Shown here piece after piece: positions 17,546 through 22,500 of a DNA stretch of 22,500 bases (its first letter is position 1; each line of letters starts with the position of its first letter). The position numbers and the translations under genes are program-made. The notes under the pieces are model-generated. The model made no database searches and was not told where the DNA came from. It saw only the letters and a list, made by a program, of their open reading frames with translations. The DNA comes from Prorocentrum cordatum (Eukaryota > Sar > Dinophyceae > Prorocentrales > Prorocentraceae), in NCBI GenBank assembly GCA_963575745.1, contig CAUYUJ010003603.1:314140-336639 (forward strand), read 5' to 3'.

Positions 17546-17574
17546 CCCGTGCCCCACCTGCCACCCTGTCGGGT

Positions 17575-17781
17575 CGAGGTTGTTCACTGACCCCTCGTTC
17601 TAGGGGGATTTCAACTGATGAGAGCGTGCTGTTGCGCGCAAGGCGCTTTTCCTTATCACAATACCGCTGTGGATGGATCTATGTTTCACCCTGTCTGAAA
17701 GATGTGAGCCTCAGCTGGATAGTGCAACGGCCTACGCCCGTCCGCCGTATTTGACGCCCACCATGCAGGATGTGTGAATTG
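17575..17781 (+). repeat. Repeat C, copy 2
   Basis: Diverged duplicate of 17276-17458, offset by about 300 bp, with the direct repeat lying between the two. It ends with 'gcaggatgtgtgaatt'. No coding potential is recognised. Confidence 0.8.
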
Positions 17782-18278
17782 TAATTGTCCTCCCATCTCT
17801 GTAACTTCAGCCTTGTCTCGACTGTCAGCAAAAGTTGTCCGGCAGTCCCACAGAAAAGCTTGAGAAGGCTATGTTTCGGCATGGGGTTCGCATAATGTGT
17901 TGGCGGCACTCGGTGGCGTTAGCCTCGCCAATGTTTTGAAACAAATGTTACCTGGCAGGCAATACGGATGACAACCGAGTCTTTTTCTCACCGTGCTGGA
18001 CGCGTCGGAACCAGTACCGTTACGATGAGCAAGGCGTGGAGGACCCGAGGGAACATCGAGCCGCACGTTTTTGTCAGCATGTTGAGGCAGGATGGGAATC
18101 GTCACGCTTGGACGTCGTATTCGAAGAGTTTGGTATTCGATTGAGTTCTGTTTTGTGTGTCGACGGTTCGCTTTTACTTGCTGTGTATTCCAGATCTCGT
18201 TCAGGGTCTCTACCTTGACAGCCTTGATCCAGGGCCGTTTGACCTGGCAGTGGACGTCTTCTTCGCAGGAGTTTATTA
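17782..18278. other. Anonymous lower-GC DNA
   Basis: No repeat is visible. A long minus-strand open frame covers 17869-18609, but I recognise no motif in it, and its overlap with the better-biased plus-strand ORF at 18279 makes it doubtful. Confidence 0.35.
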
Positions 18279-18686
18279 TGGATAAGACTGCGCATGCGGG
18301 CGAACAGTTCGAAATCGATATTGCTGGTGTGGACCGCAGGCATGTAATCCGGACTTCAACCGAAATGTTGGGTGCAGTTTTAGGCACGGTGGAGGCCAAC
18401 AAAGAATTGATCCAACACAGACTCGCAAAAGAAGGAGCATGCTCGAATCGTTTAGCCCGAAACCTTTGCAGACAGCACCGCGTGGGCTTCAGGCTGGAGG
18501 CTGCTGCAGCTAGTCCGCAGGGAATTGGCACATCATTGCTGGCAGTGGCACACTGGGGGGGGTCCTTCTTGCACGAGGTGGCCCCATGTGAAACGAAGTT
18601 ACTCGCCAAAATGCGTCAGGCTGACACCGACCTGAGCAGGATGATTTGCAACAGAAGAGGTCTACCAAACTATCCTGCTGAATGAA
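18279..18686 (+). CDS. Possible 135-codon ORF of unknown function
   Basis: ATG 18279 to the TGA just after 18683 gives 135 codons. The frame is open further upstream without similarity, so this Met is chosen because the following codons show a G-first, coding-like pattern. The product is soluble-looking, with a probably helical middle ('TEMLGAVLGTVEANKELIQ') and no signal peptide, membrane segment or known motif. I do not recognise a family. It lies outside the retroelement in lower-GC DNA, next to a degenerate minus-strand Cys-rich track. It may be an exon, a gene relic or a chance frame. Confidence 0.22.
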
Positions 18687-19574
18687 AACGTCCTGCTGCA
18701 AGCCAGCTTGCACCACGGCTGACGAGCAACATCGCAAGCATTTGCGGTACGAGAAATGCAATGCCGTAGAATGCGATTTGATTTGGACAGATCGCACAGA
18801 CGTTCTTGGCAGAGCTTCGACGACACCTGACTTTCCCAGCGAAAGCGGGATTAGTGTTGCGTGCATTTGAAACCGGGTCCGCACGCCAGCATCGATAACA
18901 CATGTTGCAAAGGTTAGGGCAGCCGTCGGTGTACCTATTTCGACAGTTACAGCAATGAACATCAATGGAAACGAGGGTGTCCTTCGTTCGTGCAGTCTCT
19001 GAAGTGGTGATGCCTGGTGAGCCTTTTTCCAAGGTGAAGCCGATGCCGATGCAGCGTTGGCGTGCGAGCTGACGTGAGCAACATACAACAGTGCGCTGGA
19101 GTAGCGCAGGTTGATGAACAACGATGCGAAGGGCTACCATCTCGCTCACAGATGATGCGGCGCAGTGACACTTGTCGCGCGCAATCAAACAGTCGTTTGC
19201 CTGAGTATAACGCCTCAGCGTCACATGCGTCGAATTGTTTCAGGACTGTTTCAAACACAATGCTGGATTTCTCGCCTCCAGTAACTGGCACCAACGTAAA
19301 TTCAACAAAGGTCCACATACCGCTCGCAACATGGTATTGCAGAACACACATGATATCGTGAAGTCGGCGTCTGGAATACTGACACACAGAGTCCATGAGG
19401 GCAGTAGAGTGCGGATGTTCTCCGACGGCGGTCATGCGGCAAGAGCCCCCCATGCGCAATCAGAGCGTCTTCTCGCCAGGCACAAGGACGTGTGCGTGAC
19501 AGGGGCCACGTCGCCATTTCAAGCCGAGATCGTGGAGGCAGATATGGCAGTGCAGTTCGCGAAGCAGATATAAC
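18670..19574 (-). pseudogene. Degenerate Cys-rich reading track, possible gene relic
   Basis: Reading leftward from 19574, one frame has 'LHCHICLHDLGLKWRRG' (paired Cys), a stop near 19465, then 'CRMTAVGEHPHS' and a coding-like run 'TFVEFTLVPVTGGEKSS' and 'ETVLKQFDACDAEAL' (to ~19200). Further left, another minus-strand frame has 'DVHCCNCRNRYTDGC', 'CNMCYRCWR' and 'NVCAICPNQ' (to ~18750). Repeated CxxC pairs in adjacent pieces suggest one broken zinc-binding protein gene, but I recognise no family, and Cys-rich frames can arise by chance. Introns or frameshifts would be needed to connect the pieces. Confidence 0.22.
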
Positions 19575-19798
19575 ACCTAAGTTCGCAGGCGCCTCCGCGA
19601 AGGCGCGCACACGCATGTGAACAATTTAGAGGATTCGACGAGGGAGTAATCCATAGAAAAGCAAATCCTTAGCAACTTCTGGAGCCTCCCGCCAAACCGC
19701 TTGAAACGCCAGTCCTTCTTTTCGCACACTACTCTTCCATCCTTTCCCTCCTCCTCCCCTCCTTCACCTTCCCTCCTCCTCACCCCTTCCCTCTCTCA
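19575..19798. repeat. Short palindrome and CT-rich tract
   Basis: 'ttcgcaggcgcctccgcgaa' near 19583-19602 is a near-palindrome. Positions 19738-19800 are CT-rich ('ctccctcctcctcccctcc') and lead into the GTC tract. No gene is seen. Confidence 0.5.
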
Positions 19799-20465
19799 CC
19801 CGTCGTCGTCCGCGTCTTCGCCGTCGTCGCCAGCGTCGCCGTCGTCGTCGCCAAGTTCGTCGACAATGGTGACATCGTCATTGTCGTCGCCGTCGCTGGC
19901 AACATCCGCATCGTCGTTCAACGTCGTTGTCGCCGCCGTCGTCGCCACCGCTGGCGTCGTCGTCCACGCCGCGACAGTCGTTCACGTCGTCGTTGCCGCC
20001 TTCGTCGGCGTCGGCATCGGCCTCGTGCACGCCGGCAACTCCGCCAACGCCGTCAACTTCGTCGCCAGCGTCGTTATCGTCGGTGTCAGTGTCGGCGTCG
20101 TCGCCGGCACTGACTCCGCCTGCGTCGTCGTCGGCGTACGGCGCCGCCAGCGTTGTCGTCGTCGGAGTCGTCGCCGGCGCTGACGTCGGCGGCGGCGTCG
20201 CCGACGCACGTCGTCGGCCGCCGCCGCCGCGCGAACCCACACAGGCCAGCGCCGGGGCGGTGCCCGCGCCGCCGGGCCTCCCCGCGGCGCCCGCGGAGCC
20301 CGCGCCCCCAGAGGCCGCGGCGCCCTCGGAGCCCTCGGCGTCGTCGGCGTCGGCGCCATCGACGTCGTCGTCAACGTCAGCCTCGTCGTCTCCGGCGTCG
20401 GCGTCGGCGACAACGCCGTCGTCGTCGTCGGCGTCGGCGTCGTCAGTGGCGGGGGCGTCGGCGCG
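19799..20465. repeat. Degenerate (GTC)n trinucleotide tract
   Basis: 'gtcgtcgtc' and 'gccgtcgtcgcc' words fill most of ~660 bp, with a GC-rich interruption at about 20215-20335 ('gcccgcgccgccgggcc'). Frames on both strands stay open for 100-180 codons but read as Ser/Ala/Pro, Val or Thr/Arg/Asp repeats, so none is called. Confidence 0.85.
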
Positions 20466-20745
20466 GCCACGGTGAGCGCCAACCCCGCCCTCGCGATAAT
20501 CGTCGAGCCCGCGCCGCGGGAGGCCATGGCATCCTCGGAGCCCTCGGCTGTGTCGTCTCCGTCGTCGCCGCCGATGGCGTCGTCTGCGACGGCCCCCAGG
20601 GCCAGTGCCGCAAGTTCTTCACCGCCAGTGCTCTCTTTTCAACTTCCGCGTTTGAAGATCTGGTTCGGATCTAATGGCCTTGAAGATCTAATCCCAGCAA
20701 GGCACCCTCATGTGAGATGCTCCTGAGGGGCTCCTGCGAGGCTCA
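20466..20745. other. Anonymous DNA
   Basis: Fading trinucleotide repeat to about 20600, then ordinary sequence with a local repeat 'gaagatct' (20655 and 20682). No gene is recognised. Confidence 0.35.
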
Positions 20746-20853
20746 ACCATCGGGCCAACCATCGTGACAACCATCGGGACACCCACGGGGCAACCATAGG
20801 ACAACCGCGGGATAACTACGGGACAATGGCGGGACATCCGCGGGAGACATTGC
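20746..20853 (+). repeat. ~11-12 bp minisatellite
   Basis: About nine diverged copies of 'aaccatcgggac' run head to tail, for example 'aaccatcgggcc', 'aaccatcgtgac', 'aaccataggac' and 'aactacgggac'. Confidence 0.8.
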
Positions 20854-21297
20854 CAGGCAGGAGAGGGAGCGCCCGCACAATGCCAGGGATTGTCTCGTAT
20901 TAGCGCAGTTTCACTTCGCACTCACGACACGAAGCGACATGTCGATCTCACCATTCCCAGCATCCGATATATAGAAGAGAGTAAGCATATGGATGTACAG
21001 CTGGAAAGTCAATGCATGTTGAGTGTATGGTGCATTTCACATCACGTATATTATAGACATATAGACATACATATTAGATGCACACGTTGCAGCATCGTGG
21101 AGCGACAGGTCGCCATCCACATAGATAGAGAGATCCACGGGCAAGACGGCGGACACATAAACGCCACATCGCCATAGCACAAGTATATACTAGACAAAGG
21201 AGGAGGGGAGAAGGGGGGATTGGCTCATGAAGCGCAGGCCGATGTTGGAACAGACGTCGCGAATGCTGGAATGCAGCCTTGGAGGACGCAAGTCAGA
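20854..21297. other. Anonymous AT-richer DNA
   Basis: The most AT-rich part of the window, with 'tatagacatatagacatac' near 21053 and no recognisable gene or RNA. Its right end leads into the duplicated blocks. Confidence 0.35.
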
Positions 21298-21647
21298 GTG
21301 AGGGGGCCGAACGGGCCGTCTTGTTTGTTGTCGCCGTCCCACCCGCGACCCATCTGCGACCCACCCCGCGACCCACCCCGCGACCCACTCCGCGACCCAC
21401 CCCGCGGCCCGCCCCGCGACCCACCCGCAACCCAACCCGCGACCCACCCAGCGACCCACCCCGCGACCCACCCGCTGCCCACCCCCCGCGACCCACCCGC
21501 GACCCACTTGCGACCGACCCGCGGCCCATCCCGCAAACCAACCGCGACCCAACAGCGACCCAGCCGCGACCCATTTGCGACCCACACGGGACCTAATTAC
21601 ATTGGTTTAACGAAGCAATCGGCGTTTGCGGCGGGCTTTTTGTCAAA
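21298..21647 (+). repeat. Higher-order block 1 with CGACCCACC minisatellite
   Basis: The block starts 'gtgagggggccgaacgg', contains an array of 9-11 bp 'cgacccacc(cc)g' units at about 21338-21585, and ends with 'attggtttaacgaa' and 'ggcgtttgcggcgggcttttt'. A second block of the same order follows immediately. Confidence 0.85.
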
Positions 21648-22115
21648 GTGAGGGGGCCGAACGGTCATTCATTGTCTTTGGGTGCGTGGCTGAAGTGGGG
21701 ATCCGTGGTGAGGATTCTGCGTGTTGTGTTGTTGCGTTGTCGTTGTTGCTTGTTTGTTGCCGTCATCCCACCCACCCCGCAACCCCCCGCGACCCACCCC
21801 GCGACCCACCAGCGACCCAACCCGCGACCCACCCGCGACCCACCCGCCCACCCGCGACCCACCCGCGACCCACCCCGCGACCCACCCGCTGCCCACCCCG
21901 CGACCCATCCGCGACCCACGTGCGACCCACCCGCGACCCGCCCCGCTACCTTTCCGCGACCCACCCGCGACCCACCCCGTGGCTTACCCGCGACCCATTT
22001 GCGATCGAGTCGTGATTCACCCGCGACAGAGCCACATTGGCTTAACGAACAAATCGGCGCTTGCGGCGGGCTCTTTGTATAATGTGTGAAAGTTTGGCGC
22101 TTGCGGCGGGCTTCT
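21648..22115 (+). repeat. Higher-order block 2 with CGACCCACC minisatellite
   Basis: It starts with the same 'gtgagggggccgaacgg', has its array at about 21767-22028, and ends with 'attggcttaacgaa' and 'ggcgcttgcggcgggct'. It is ~85 bp longer than block 1 between matching landmarks. A third partial copy of the end motif, 'ggcgcttgcggcgggctt', lies at about 22096-22113. Frames translating to Pro/Arg/Thr repeats are not genes. Confidence 0.85.
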
Positions 22116-22500
22116 CCAGAGTCTCGCAGACCGCCGACGTCCCCACCGCCCCCTCATTATTATCCGCATCTGCGGGGTGCTACGTAGGATGCTAGAGTTG
22201 TCTGTGCGGGCCTCTTGTGTTGTTGATCTGTCGTCGCATCAGACCTCACGTTGGTTGGTCACAGCCCCAGTGCAGTGCTGGGAGTTTGGGGGCTGCCGCT
22301 CGAGCACACGCATTGATTTGGCCATGTTGCACATCTGGAAAGGCTCCTCATAGCGTTCGATGCAGAGGCAGTCTTCCAACAGAAGATCCTGAAGTGCTAA
22401 CAGATGTACGGTTTTGCGAGTTGTTGGAATTGAAGAACAGATGGATGCCAACCAGATGCGAAGCCGATGGTCAATGACGGCATGGGGTAACACATCCCCC
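22116..22500. other. Anonymous DNA at the window edge
   Basis: Short overlapping frames on both strands (for example 22239-22493 on minus) have no recognisable motif. Nothing repetitive is seen. A gene continuing beyond the window cannot be excluded. Confidence 0.3.

Noticed and set aside
17869-18609. 246-codon minus-strand open frame
   Set aside because: No motif recognised and its codon pattern is less gene-like than the overlapping plus-strand frame; kept only as a note.
19799-20527. Long open frames (150-180 codons) on both strands
   Set aside because: They are translations of the GTC repeat (Ser/Ala/Pro, Val, Thr/Arg runs) and occur in several frames at once.
21190-22089. Long Pro/Arg/Thr and Gly/Val/Trp frames resembling repeat proteins
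   Set aside because: Direct products of the CGACCCACC minisatellite, open on both strands.

Overview
The window looks like accessory nuclear DNA of a core dinoflagellate. It is GC-rich and crowded with diverged minisatellites, purine tracts, GTC trinucleotide runs and short foldback elements. No compact bacterial-style gene arrangement is present, and I found no intact host gene. The best-defined object is a decayed retroelement whose Gag-like, reverse transcriptase (RT), RNase H, methyltransferase and tyrosine recombinase segments resemble proteins I know from Prorocentrum-like dinoflagellate genomes. The genus is an inference; the domain calls rest on motifs seen in translation.

Layout. 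Positions 1-790 hold a tandem array of ~100-114 bp units. Positions 790-3160 have no recognisable gene apart from a tiny possible zinc-ribbon ORF at 2784-2948. From 3160 to 7451 there is a cluster of pyrimidine/purine tracts and at least six short inverted-repeat (MITE-like) elements in three families, F1, F2 and F3, including two F1-then-F2 pairs. A GTC-rich tract, a ~75-90 bp minisatellite and an ~85 bp repeat family also found inverted near 6.2 kb fill 8.2-10 kb. Another foldback element, F4, lies at 10193-10388.

From about 11.3 to 17.2 kb lies one plus-strand element of ~5.9 kb with the order Gag-like, basic linker, RT, RNase H, an unassigned segment, DNA methyltransferase-like (MT), tyrosine recombinase (YR). 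RT, RNase H, MT and YR are the domain set of DIRS-like retrotransposons, which copy through RNA and integrate with a tyrosine recombinase instead of a DDE integrase. This copy is interrupted by many frame changes and in-frame stops and is almost certainly dead. A short direct repeat brackets it at 10784-10870 and 17457-17545, and the right-hand copy sits between two copies of a second repeat.

From 17.8 to 19.6 kb the DNA is less GC-rich, with two weak coding candidates: a 135-codon plus-strand ORF and a degenerate Cys-rich minus-strand track. The right end holds a GTC tract (19.8-20.46 kb), an ~12 bp minisatellite (20.75 kb) and two large duplicated blocks, each built around a CGACCCACC-type array (21.3-22.1 kb). 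No rRNA, tRNA, CRISPR or convincing dinoflagellate spliced-leader relic was seen.
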